Assembly: GCF_002776695.1 (NCBI RefSeq) | Contig: NZ_LFJC01000003.1 | Span: 5,576,091-5,640,090, forward strand | DNA: 64,000 nt | Direction: 5' to 3' | From: Bradyrhizobium nitroreducens | GTDB lineage: Bacteria; Pseudomonadota; Alphaproteobacteria; Rhizobiales; Xanthobacteraceae | Shown: positions 7,998 to 15,039 of the stretch, one piece after another | Position numbering within the stretch: the first letter of the stretch is position 1 | How the letters are laid out: the number at the start of each line of letters is the position of its first letter | Made by a program: the position numbers and the translations under genes | The notes under the pieces: model-generated | Told to the model about the DNA's origin: nothing | The model's input: the letters and a program-made list of their open reading frames with translations, nothing else | Database searches by the model: none

Positions 7998-9275
7998 ATG
8001 ACAAAACACACCTACATTCCCCGCACCACCAACTACACCCTCAACCCCGGCGACGAGCTCAACGACCTCCGCATGTCGGACCAGGTCCGGCCGCTCTACG
8101 ATCACGTCAAGAAGTTCATCCGCGACACCGTCGAGCCGATGTCGATCGAGTTCGCCAAGGCCGGCGAAGGCAAGGAGGATCGCTGGAGCTTCACGCCGAA
8201 GCAGCTCGAGGTGCTGGAGAAGGCCAAGAACAAGGCCAAGCAGGAAGGCCTCTGGAACTTCTTCCTGCCCGATGACGAGACCGGCCAGGGCCTGAAGAAT
8301 CTCGATTACGCCTATATCGCATCCGAGCTCGGCAAGAGCCCGCTGGCATCAGAGACCATGAACTGCTCGGCGCCCGATACCGGCAACATGGAGGTGCTGG
8401 AGCGGGTCGGCACCAAGGAGCAGAAGGAGAAGTGGCTGAAGCCACTGCTCAACGGCGAGATCCGCTCCGCCTATGTCATGACCGAGCCGAACGTCGCCTC
8501 CTCCGACGCCAAGAACATCTCGACCACCGCAAAGCTGGTCGGCGACGAATGGGTCATCAACGGCGAGAAGTATTACATCTCCGGCGTCGGCGATCCCCGC
8601 TGCAAGATCCTGATCGTGATGGTGAAGACCAATCCGGACGCGGCGCCGAGCAAGCAGCAGTCGCAGATCCTGGTGCCGCGCGACACGCCCGGCGTCGAGG
8701 TGCTCGGGCCCATGTACGTGTTCGGCCAGGACCACGCCCCGCGCGGCCACATGCACATGCGCTTCAACAATGTGCGCGTGCCGAAGGAGAACATGCTGCT
8801 CGGCGAAGGCCGCGGCTTCGAGATCTCGCAGCTCCGCCTTGGACCCGGCCGCATCCATCACTGCATGCGCACCATCGGCAAGGCCGAGAAGGCGCTCGAC
8901 CTGATGGTGCAGCGTGGCCTCACCCGCGAGGCCTTCGGCAAGAAGATCGCCCATCTCGGCGGCAACATGCAGATCATCGCGCAGGCGCGCTGCGAGATCG
9001 AGGCGATGCGGCTGATGGTGCTGAAGGCCGCCAAGGCCATGGACGTGCTCGGCAACAAGGAAGCCCGGGTCTGGGTCTCCATGGTCAAAGCCATGGTGCC
9101 CGAGCGCGCCTGCAAGATCATCGACCAGGCCATCCAGATGCACGGCGCCACCGGCATCTCGCACTGGACCCCGCTCGCCGAGATGTACCAGGACGTGCGC
9201 CACCTTCGCTTTGCCGACGGTCCGGACGAGGTGCACTGGATGGTGGTGGGACGGCACGAGCTGAGCATGGCGTGA
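7998..9275 (+). CDS. Acyl-CoA dehydrogenase, ACAD10/ACAD11-like (LvaC-like)
   Basis: FAD-dependent acyl-CoA dehydrogenase of 425 residues with the full three-domain architecture. Segments CSAPDTGNMEVLERVG (about residue 117), YVMTEPNVASSDAKN (about 158) and SGVGDPRCKILIVMVK (about 192) are, from memory, characteristic of the ACAD10/ACAD11 branch. The C-terminus reads RFADGPDEVHWMV, also typical of that branch; the glutamate that most dehydrogenases use as base in this loop (IYEGT-like) is missing. In ACAD11 and LvaC the dehydrogenase domain works with a kinase that phosphorylates 4-hydroxyacyl-CoA and helps convert it to a 3-hydroxyacyl-CoA. The matching kinase is at 4442-5428. A strong GGGAGGAA site precedes the ATG. 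Confidence 0.92.
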   Translation: MTKHTYIPRTTNYTLNPGDELNDLRMSDQVRPLYDHVKKFIRDTVEPMSIEFAKAGEGKEDRWSFTPKQLEVLEKAKNKAKQEGLWNFFLPDDETGQGLKNLDYAYIASELGKSPLASETMNCSAPDTGNMEVLERVGTKEQKEKWLKPLLNGEIRSAYVMTEPNVASSDAKNISTTAKLVGDEWVINGEKYYISGVGDPRCKILIVMVKTNPDAAPSKQQSQILVPRDTPGVEVLGPMYVFGQDHAPRGHMHMRFNNVRVPKENMLLGEGRGFEISQLRLGPGRIHHCMRTIGKAEKALDLMVQRGLTREAFGKKIAHLGGNMQIIAQARCEIEAMRLMVLKAAKAMDVLGNKEARVWVSMVKAMVPERACKIIDQAIQMHGATGISHWTPLAEMYQDVRHLRFADGPDEVHWMVVGRHELSMA

Positions 9276-9283
9276 TCTCAACT

Positions 9284-9371
9284 CGTCATGCGCGGGCTTG
9301 ACCCGCGCATCCATCGAAGGGAGCATTTCTTCAGGATTGATGGATTGCCGGGTCAAGCCCGGCAATGACGA
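9284..9371. repeat. CGTCATGCGCGGGCTTGAC-type palindromic repeat
   Basis: Inverted repeat between the dehydrogenase and flavin reductase genes. The left half reads CGTCATGCGCGGGCTTGACC, the right half GGGTCAAGCCCGGCAATGACG, so the outer bases pair as CGTCAT / ATGACG and the inner ones as GGGCTTGACC / GGGTCAAGCCC. Confidence 0.85.
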
Positions 9372-9389
9372 CTTGCCCACGGAGCCACC

Positions 9390-10007
9390 ATGGACTACGC
9401 CGCCAGCGAGCTGACGCCACGCGAGCGCTACAAGGTGCTGACGTCCTTCATCCTGCCGCGGCCGATCGCCTGGGTGACGACGATCGGGCCGACCGGGGTG
9501 GTCAACGCCGCCCCGTTCAGCTTCTTCAACGCCTTCTGCGAGGACCCGCCGCTTTGCATGTTCGCGGCCAACCGCAAGCCTGATGGCCGGGACAAGGACA
9601 CCTTCCTCAACATCCAGGCGACCTCCGAGTTCGTGGTCAACCTCACTGACGAGCCGCTGGCGCGGGCCATGCACGAGAGCAGCGGCGACTTTCCGCCAGA
9701 CATCGGCGAGCCCGATTATCTCGGCCTGAAGCTCGCGCCCTCGACGACAATCGCCGTACCGCGGCTTGCCGACACGCCCTGGGCGATGGAGTGCAAGCTC
9801 TGGAAGCTGATCGACGTCAACGACGATCGCCGCCTGATCATGGGCGAAGGCCTCCACTTCCACATCCGCGACGAGCTGTGGGACGACAAGGCGATGCGCA
9901 TGCACATGGACCGCTATCACCCGATCGGCCGCATGTTCGCCGACCGCTACTGCCGCACCGATGACCGCGTGGTGTTTCCAGCGGCGGAGGGCGTGAAGAC
10001 CAAATAA
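9390..10007 (+). CDS. Flavin reductase family protein (FMN-binding split barrel)
   Basis: A 205-residue protein of the flavin-reductase-like split-barrel family. PRPIAWVTTIGPTGVVNAAPFSFFNAF near the N-terminus is the family hallmark and forms the FMN site; DTFLNIQATSEFVVNL follows. It binds FMN and may reduce flavin with NAD(P)H or serve another flavin reaction. It starts 114 bases after the ACAD10/11-like gene and 20 bases before the GNAT-GFA gene, in the same direction. GGAG lies upstream of the ATG. No specific electron acceptor can be assigned. Confidence 0.88.
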   Translation: MDYAASELTPRERYKVLTSFILPRPIAWVTTIGPTGVVNAAPFSFFNAFCEDPPLCMFAANRKPDGRDKDTFLNIQATSEFVVNLTDEPLARAMHESSGDFPPDIGEPDYLGLKLAPSTTIAVPRLADTPWAMECKLWKLIDVNDDRRLIMGEGLHFHIRDELWDDKAMRMHMDRYHPIGRMFADRYCRTDDRVVFPAAEGVKTK

Positions 10008-10027
10008 CCGAACCCGGGAGCGCGACG

Positions 10028-10753
10028 ATGCCGGAAGCCTTTCGCGACAACGAAGAACGTGAGCGGTTCGAGCTCGATGTCGACGGGCCGATCGCCTTCG
10101 TCACCTACCGCAAGACCGACGGCGCGATCACGCTGGTGCACACCGAGGTGCCGCCGGAACTCGGCGGCCGCGGCATCGGCTCGAAGCTCGGCCGCGCCAC
10201 GCTGGATGCGGTGCGGGCGCAGGGTCGCAAGCTCTCCGTCGAGTGCGACTTCATCCGCAATTTCATGCGCAAGGATCCCGGCTACAACGACCTCCTGGCG
10301 GAGGGCGGGGATGCGGACGCTGAGCCGCAGGCGAGCTATCGCGCCGGCTGCTTCTGCGGCGCTGTCGAGGTCGAGGTCACCGGCAAGGCGATGTTTTCGG
10401 GCTATTGCCATTGCGCCGACTGCCAGGCGTGGTCGGCCGCGCCGATCAACGCGTTCAGCCTGTGGAAATCGGACAGTGTGCGCATCATCAAAGGCGAGGC
10501 GGAGCTCGGGACGTACAACAAGACCGAGCATTCCTATCGGAAGTTCTGCAAGCGCTGTGGCGGCCACGTCATGACCGAGCACCCGCGGATGCGGCTGATC
10601 GACGTCTATGCCAATCTGCTGAGGGGATATCAGCACCAGCCGACCCTGCACGCGAACTACGCGAGCAAGATGGTGTCGGTCAGGGACGGCTTGCCGAAAT
10701 ATGCCGATCTGCCGGCGGAGCTCGGCGGCTCCGGCGAGATGCTGCCGGATTGA
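10028..10753 (+). CDS. Fusion of YjdJ-type GNAT acetyltransferase and GFA zinc domain
   Basis: A 241-residue two-domain protein. Residues 1-95 resemble the short YjdJ-type N-acetyltransferase: HTEVPPELGGRGIGSKLG carries the acetyl-CoA loop (GGRGIG), then ECDFIRNFMRKDPGYNDLL. Residues 102-235 are a GFA domain (glutathione-dependent formaldehyde-activating family) with a complete zinc cysteine set: CFC, CHCADC and CKRC. The two domains are joined by an Ala/Glu-rich linker around residue 97 with no stop or frame change. It begins 20 bases after the flavin reductase and probably shares its transcript. Small-molecule thiol or aldehyde handling is a guess from the GFA name; neither domain predicts a substrate. 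Confidence 0.85.
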   Translation: MPEAFRDNEERERFELDVDGPIAFVTYRKTDGAITLVHTEVPPELGGRGIGSKLGRATLDAVRAQGRKLSVECDFIRNFMRKDPGYNDLLAEGGDADAEPQASYRAGCFCGAVEVEVTGKAMFSGYCHCADCQAWSAAPINAFSLWKSDSVRIIKGEAELGTYNKTEHSYRKFCKRCGGHVMTEHPRMRLIDVYANLLRGYQHQPTLHANYASKMVSVRDGLPKYADLPAELGGSGEMLPD

Positions 10754-10757
10754 TCGT

Positions 10758-10865
10758 ATGGCGGATTAGCTCGCGGCTGCGCGAAGCGCAGTCCGCTGGC
10801 GTAATCCGCCGAACGCATACTGGACGAATAATGGCGGATTACGCCTTCGGCTGATCCGCCCTACG
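10758..10865. repeat. ATGGCGGATTA-type intergenic repeat
   Basis: Two related arms: GGCGGATTAGCTCGCGGCTG...GTAATCCGCC and ATGGCGGATTACGCC...GATCCGCC. They form hairpins by pairing of GGCGGATTA with TAATCCGCC. It fills the gap between the convergent GNAT-GFA and YghU-like genes and ends near the YghU stop. Confidence 0.75.
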
Positions 10866-10868
10866 TAG

Positions 10869-11744
10869 TCAGGTTGCCGGCGCCACCTTGTCCTGCGTCT
10901 TGGTCTCGAAATCGCCGGCGTCGTGGCGTTCGTGGAGCTGGCTGGCGGGGTCGCCGGAGACGCGGTTGACCATGCGGCCGCGCTTCACGGCCGGGCGCTG
11001 CGCGATCTGGTCGGTCCAACGCTGCACGTTCTTGTAATCCTGCACGGAGAGGAATTCGCCGGCGCCATAGACCAGCCCCTTGGCGAGCGCGCCGTACCAC
11101 GGCCACACCGCGATGTCGGCGATGGTGTAGTCCTTGCCAGCGAGATATTCGTTGTCGGCAAGGCGCCGGTCGAGCACGTCGAGCTGGCGCTTGACCTCCA
11201 TCGCGAAACGATCGATGGCGTATTCGATCTTGAACGGCGCATAGGCGTAGAAATGGCCGAAGCCGCCGCCGAGATAGGGTGCGCTGCCCATCTGCCAGAA
11301 CAGCCAGGACATCGCCTCGGTGCGGGTCTTGACGTCCTTCGGCAGGAAGGCGCCGAACTTCTCGGCGAGGTAGAACAGGATCGAGCCGGATTCGAACACG
11401 CGGATCGGCTCCGGACCGGAGCGATCCATCAGCGCGGGGATTTTCGAGTTCGGGTTGATGTCGACGAAGCCGCTGCCGAACTGGTCGCCGTTGCCGATCT
11501 TGATCAGCCAGGCATCGTATTCGGCGCCCTTGTGGCCGAGCGCCAGCAGCTCCTCCAGCATCACCGTCACCTTCACCCCGTTCGGGGTGGCCAGCGAATA
11601 GAGCTGAAGCGGATGCTTGCCGACCGGCAGCTCCTTGTCGTGAGTGGGGCCGGCGATCGGGCGATTGATGCTGGCGAACTGCCCGCCATTCTCCTTGTTC
11701 CAGGTCCAGACTTTGGGCGGCACGTAGGCGGGGGCGTCGGTCAT
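10869..11744 (-). CDS. yghU: YghU-type glutathione transferase / disulfide-bond oxidoreductase
   Basis: A 291-residue glutathione S-transferase of the YghU/YfcG (Nu-class) type. The N-terminal extension before the thioredoxin-like domain contains KVWTWNKENGGQFASINRPI, the YghU hallmark. The thioredoxin fold follows with LYSLATPNGVKVTVMLEELLALG, the cis-Pro region in NPNSKIPALMD and the glutathione-binding ES pair in FESGSILFYLAEK. An all-helical C-terminal domain follows with DYTIADIAVWPWYG. The family reduces small disulfides or peroxides with glutathione; cytoplasmic. It is convergent with the GNAT-GFA gene, and the next 374 bases upstream are non-coding. Confidence 0.92.
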   Translation of the reverse strand: MTDAPAYVPPKVWTWNKENGGQFASINRPIAGPTHDKELPVGKHPLQLYSLATPNGVKVTVMLEELLALGHKGAEYDAWLIKIGNGDQFGSGFVDINPNSKIPALMDRSGPEPIRVFESGSILFYLAEKFGAFLPKDVKTRTEAMSWLFWQMGSAPYLGGGFGHFYAYAPFKIEYAIDRFAMEVKRQLDVLDRRLADNEYLAGKDYTIADIAVWPWYGALAKGLVYGAGEFLSVQDYKNVQRWTDQIAQRPAVKRGRMVNRVSGDPASQLHERHDAGDFETKTQDKVAPAT

Positions 11745-11864
11745 GGGGGGCTCCGGCAGAAAGATGCGTCTGCATTAATTAGCCTGGGATTGGCCGATGG
11801 CAAGGGCTCCGAGACGCATGGCCGGGCGGGCAACTCCGCGTTTTGTCATGGCAACCCCTCTCTG

Positions 11865-11974
11865 CCGTCATTCCGGGGCGCCCGCAGGGCGAGCCCGGAA
11901 TCCATCGCGCCGCCAGGAATGCTCTCTAAGACATGGATTCCGGGTTCTCGCTTGCGCGAGCCCCGGAATGACGG
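11865..11974. repeat. CGTCATTCCGGGGC-type palindromic repeat (copy 2)
   Basis: Outer arms CCGTCATTCCGGGGCG / GCCCCGGAATGACGG and inner arms CCCGGAATCCAT / ATGGATTCCGGG, as in copy 1 at 3941. It lies in the 374-base gap 11745-12118 between the divergent YghU-like and nitronate monooxygenase-like genes. Outside the repeat I see only a purine-rich ribosome site (GGGAGGAA) just before 12119 and no further gene. Confidence 0.9.
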
Positions 11975-12118
11975 CGTCACTTAGGACGCCGCAGCCTGCG
12001 GATAGAGCGCAACGTCTACACACAAGATGCCTTGCCGAATCCGGCATGTCATCGATCAGCCAGCGTCACCTCGCTCCGAGCCAAGCGAGGTGAGCGCGCA
12101 GGCCGCCGGGAGGAAGCC

Positions 12119-13249
12119 ATGAAATCGCCGATCTGCGACATGCTGGGCATCGAGTTCCCGCTGCTCGCCTTCAGCCATTGCCGCGATGTCGTCGCCGCCG
12201 TCAGCCGCGCCGGCGGCTTCGGCGTGTTGGGTGCGACCGTGCACACGCCCGATACGCTCGAACGCGAGCTGAAATGGATCGACGATCACGTCGACGGCAA
12301 GCCTTACGGCATCGACGTGCTGATCCCCGAGAACATCTCGACCGCAGGCGAGAAGGACGTCACCTGGAAGAGTCTCGAAGCGCGCGTGCCGCAGCAACAT
12401 CGCGCCTATACGCGCGACCTCCTGAAGAAATACGGCATCGAACTGACGAGCACGGAGGTCGCCGCCGATCAGCCGCAGCCGTTCGATGCGAAGACGGCGC
12501 TTGAGCTGCTCGAAGTCTCCTTCAACCATCCGATCCGCCTGATCGCCAATGCGCTGGGCGTGCCGCCGAAGGCGATGATCGAGATGGGCAAGAGGCACGG
12601 CGTGCCGGTCGCAGCCCTCGTCGGCGCCAAGGAGCACGCGCTGCGCCAGGTCGCGGCCGGCGTCGACATCCTCGTGGTGCAGGGCACCGAGGCCGGCGGT
12701 CATTGCGGCGAGGTCTCGACCATGGTGCTGGTGCCGGAGGTGATCAAGGCGATCAAGCCGATCCGCGACGTACCGGTGCTGGCCGCCGGCGGCATCATGA
12801 CGGGACGGCAGATGGCGGCCTGCATGGCGATGGGCGCGGCCGGCGCCTGGACCGGCTCGGTGTGGCTGGCCACCGTCGAATCCGAGACCAGCGAAATCTT
12901 CCGCGAGAAAATGATCGCGGCGTCCTCGCGCGACGCGGTGCGCTCGAAGGGCCGCACCGGCAAGCCGGCGCGGCAGCTCCGCTCGGTCTGGACCGATGCC
13001 TGGGACCGCGCACCGGACAGCCCCGGCGCGCTGCCGATGCCGCTGCAGAGCATCATCAGCCGCGACGCCTTCAACGCGATCGACCGCGCCGCCGCAGGCG
13101 GCAACGCCAAAGCGCGCGATCTCGTCAGCTATTTCGTCGGCCAGGGCGTCGGCCTGATCGACAGCGTGAAATCGGCCGGCGCCGTGGTGCAGGAGTTCAA
13201 GGAAGAGTTCGCCGAAGCCGTCGAGCACATGAATGCGCTGGTGGAGTAG
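12119..13249 (+). CDS. Nitronate monooxygenase / 2-nitropropane dioxygenase family protein
   Basis: FMN-dependent TIM-barrel protein of 376 residues. The start MKSPICDMLGIEFPLLAF holds the first strand; GFGVLGATVHTPD follows. QGTEAGGHCGEVSTM carries the active-site His expected in class I nitronate monooxygenases, and AAGGIMTGRQMAACMAMGA is the FMN-phosphate loop. The ATG at 12119 has GGGAGG five bases upstream. The family oxidises nitronates or propionate-3-nitronate; some members are enoyl-reductase-like, so the substrate is open. The last third (RTGKPARQLRSVWTDAWD) agrees with the long form of the family. Confidence 0.88.
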   Translation: MKSPICDMLGIEFPLLAFSHCRDVVAAVSRAGGFGVLGATVHTPDTLERELKWIDDHVDGKPYGIDVLIPENISTAGEKDVTWKSLEARVPQQHRAYTRDLLKKYGIELTSTEVAADQPQPFDAKTALELLEVSFNHPIRLIANALGVPPKAMIEMGKRHGVPVAALVGAKEHALRQVAAGVDILVVQGTEAGGHCGEVSTMVLVPEVIKAIKPIRDVPVLAAGGIMTGRQMAACMAMGAAGAWTGSVWLATVESETSEIFREKMIAASSRDAVRSKGRTGKPARQLRSVWTDAWDRAPDSPGALPMPLQSIISRDAFNAIDRAAAGGNAKARDLVSYFVGQGVGLIDSVKSAGAVVQEFKEEFAEAVEHMNALVE

Positions 13250-13258
13250 TCGTGTGTG

Positions 13259-13383
13259 GCCCATCCTTCGAGGCTCGCCCGACGGCGCGATGCGCCGCCG
13301 GTCTCGCACCTCAGGATGACGCTGTCCCCGTAGCCGTCACCCTGAGGTGGCCGCTTCTTCAGCGGCCCTCGAAGGGCGACGGC
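13259..13383. repeat. CCATCCTTCGAG / CTCAGGATGAC palindromic repeat (copy 1)
   Basis: Mosaic hairpin element between the nitronate monooxygenase and thiolase genes: CCATCCTTCGAGGC, ACCTCAGGATGACG, then CGTCACCCTGAGGTGG and CCCTCGAAGGG. The segments pair in nested fashion (CCTTCGAG with CTCGAAGG; CACCTCAGG with CCTGAGGTG). Related copies at 29488 and 32931. Confidence 0.8.
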
Positions 13384-13416
13384 GTACCGAAAATCTGAAA
13401 CGTGAAGCAAGAAAAA

Positions 13417-14925
13417 ATGACCAACATCCCCGAAGACCGTATCCCTGTCATCGTCGGCATCGGCGAGATCGTCGACCGCCCCAAGGAAATCACCGACGGG
13501 CTCGAGCCGCTCGATCTGCTCGAGCAGGCGTTGCGGCGTGCGGAGGCGGACGCCGGCGCAAAACTGCTCGGCGAGGTGCAGTCGCTCGACGTCGTCAACT
13601 TCCTGAGCTGGCGCTATCGCGATCCGGAGCAGCTGCTGGCGCAGCGCCTCGGCGTCTCGCCGTCCCATTGCTATTACGGTCCGGTCGGCGGCGAGAGCCC
13701 GATCCGCTACATCCACGAAGCCGCCAAGCGCATCGCGCGCGGCGAGTGCACCGTGGCTGCCGTGTGTGGTGCCGAGGCGCAATCGACCGCAACCAAGGCC
13801 GAGCGCGCCGGCGTCAAGCTGCCGTGGACGCCGTTCGCCCATGACGTCGAGGAGCCCAAGCGCGGCGCGGCTTTCCAGAAGCCGCTGGCCGTCAAGCTCG
13901 GCGTATTTCGGCCTGTCACGGTCTATCCGTTCTACGAGGCCGCCTCCGCCGCGCATTGGGGCCAGACGCCGCGCGAGGCGATGGCGGAGTCTGGCACGCT
14001 GTGGTCGCGCTATTCGGAAGCGGCCGCGCGAAATCCCAATGCCTGGCTGAAGCGGCGCTATGCGCCGGAGGAAATCACGACACCGTCGGCGGACAATCGC
14101 CTGATCGCCTGGCCCTACAACAAGCTCATGGTCGCCAACCCCAGCGTCAACATGGGCGGCGCGCTGCTGCTAACCAGCCTTGCCAAGGCGCGGGCGCTCG
14201 GCATTCCCGAAGACAAGCTGGTCTATCCACTCGGCGGCGCCTCGGCGGAAGAGCCGCGCGACTATCTGTTGCGCGATCAGTTCTACGAGAGCCATCCGCA
14301 GAACGCGGTATTGAAAGCGGTGATGGACCTTGCCGGCGGCGACGGCAGAAGGTTCGATGCGATCGAGCTCTACAGCTGCTTCCCCTGCGTGCCCAAGATG
14401 GCGCGGCGTACGCTGGGCCTCGGCGCCGACGTGCAGCCGACCGTGACCGGCGGCCTCACCTTCTTCGGCGCGCCGCTCAACACCTACATGACGCATGCGG
14501 CCTGTGCGATGGTGCGGCGGGTGCGCGAGGGCGCAAGGCTCGGCCTGCTCTACGGACAAGGCGGCTTCGTCACCAAGCACCACGCGCTGGTGGTGGCGAA
14601 GCGAGCGCCGCGCGAGGCGCTGGCGCAGGAGACGAGCGTGCAAGGCGAGGCCGACCGCAACAAGCGCGCGGTGCCGGAGTTCGTGACGGAGGCTTCGGGC
14701 AAGGGCAAGGTCGAGAGCTTTACCGTGCTCTACGGCCGCGGCGGCGATGTCGAGCACGGCGTGGTGATGCTGCGGACGGCGGACGACCGGCGCACGCTGG
14801 CGCGGATTCCGGCGAGCGATGACGGGACGCTGGCGCATCTGCTGAATATGGATCGCACGCCGGTGGGTTCGATTGGCGAAATCGCGATGAGTGCGGATGG
14901 CGTGCCGGAGTGGAAGGTTTCGTAG
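13417..14925 (+). CDS. Thiolase-like acetyl-CoA acetyltransferase family protein
   Basis: A 502-residue protein of the thiolase superfamily, SCP-x / COG0183-like long type. VIVGIGEIVDRPKEI near the N-terminus, HCYYGPVGGESPIRYIHEAA, CTVAAVCGAEAQSTATKAE and the C-terminal FFGAPLNTYMTHAACAMVRR and GLLYGQGGFVTKHHALVV fit the family. A classical nucleophile Cys in the usual N-terminal position is not obvious, which is common in this long subgroup. I chose the ATG at 13417; a GTG fifteen bases upstream is possible, and neither has a strong ribosome site. The subgroup's reaction is not settled, so the name should be read as a family label. Confidence 0.82.
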   Translation: MTNIPEDRIPVIVGIGEIVDRPKEITDGLEPLDLLEQALRRAEADAGAKLLGEVQSLDVVNFLSWRYRDPEQLLAQRLGVSPSHCYYGPVGGESPIRYIHEAAKRIARGECTVAAVCGAEAQSTATKAERAGVKLPWTPFAHDVEEPKRGAAFQKPLAVKLGVFRPVTVYPFYEAASAAHWGQTPREAMAESGTLWSRYSEAAARNPNAWLKRRYAPEEITTPSADNRLIAWPYNKLMVANPSVNMGGALLLTSLAKARALGIPEDKLVYPLGGASAEEPRDYLLRDQFYESHPQNAVLKAVMDLAGGDGRRFDAIELYSCFPCVPKMARRTLGLGADVQPTVTGGLTFFGAPLNTYMTHAACAMVRRVREGARLGLLYGQGGFVTKHHALVVAKRAPREALAQETSVQGEADRNKRAVPEFVTEASGKGKVESFTVLYGRGGDVEHGVVMLRTADDRRTLARIPASDDGTLAHLLNMDRTPVGSIGEIAMSADGVPEWKVS

Positions 14926-15034
14926 GGCGGGCAAAGCGAAGCGTGCCCACGATCTGCATGTGACCCGGAAAGATTGGTGGGCACGGCGCAAGCGCCTTTG
15001 TCTACCCTACGAGACCTGCGTCCGGGGCACGAGA
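14922..15034. repeat. Composite palindromic repeat: GTAGGGCGGGC hairpin plus half of another element
   Basis: From 14922, GTAGGGCGGGCAAAGCGAAG with inner CGTGCCCACG is answered by GGTGGGCACGGCGC and TCTACCCTAC near 15011; the thiolase stop codon TAG lies inside its first bases. Directly after it, at 15016-15034, TGCGTCCGGGGCACGAGA matches the right end of the unrelated repeat at 50001-50116, so this spot looks like two repeat types joined. Confidence 0.7.
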
Positions 15035-15039
15035 CTGCC

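Noticed and set aside
8349..9920. Long open minus-strand frame (about 520 codons) across the acyl-CoA dehydrogenase and flavin reductase
   Set aside because: It is antisense to two well-supported genes, has His/Arg/Ala-rich low-complexity composition and no family motif; a normal by-product of high GC.
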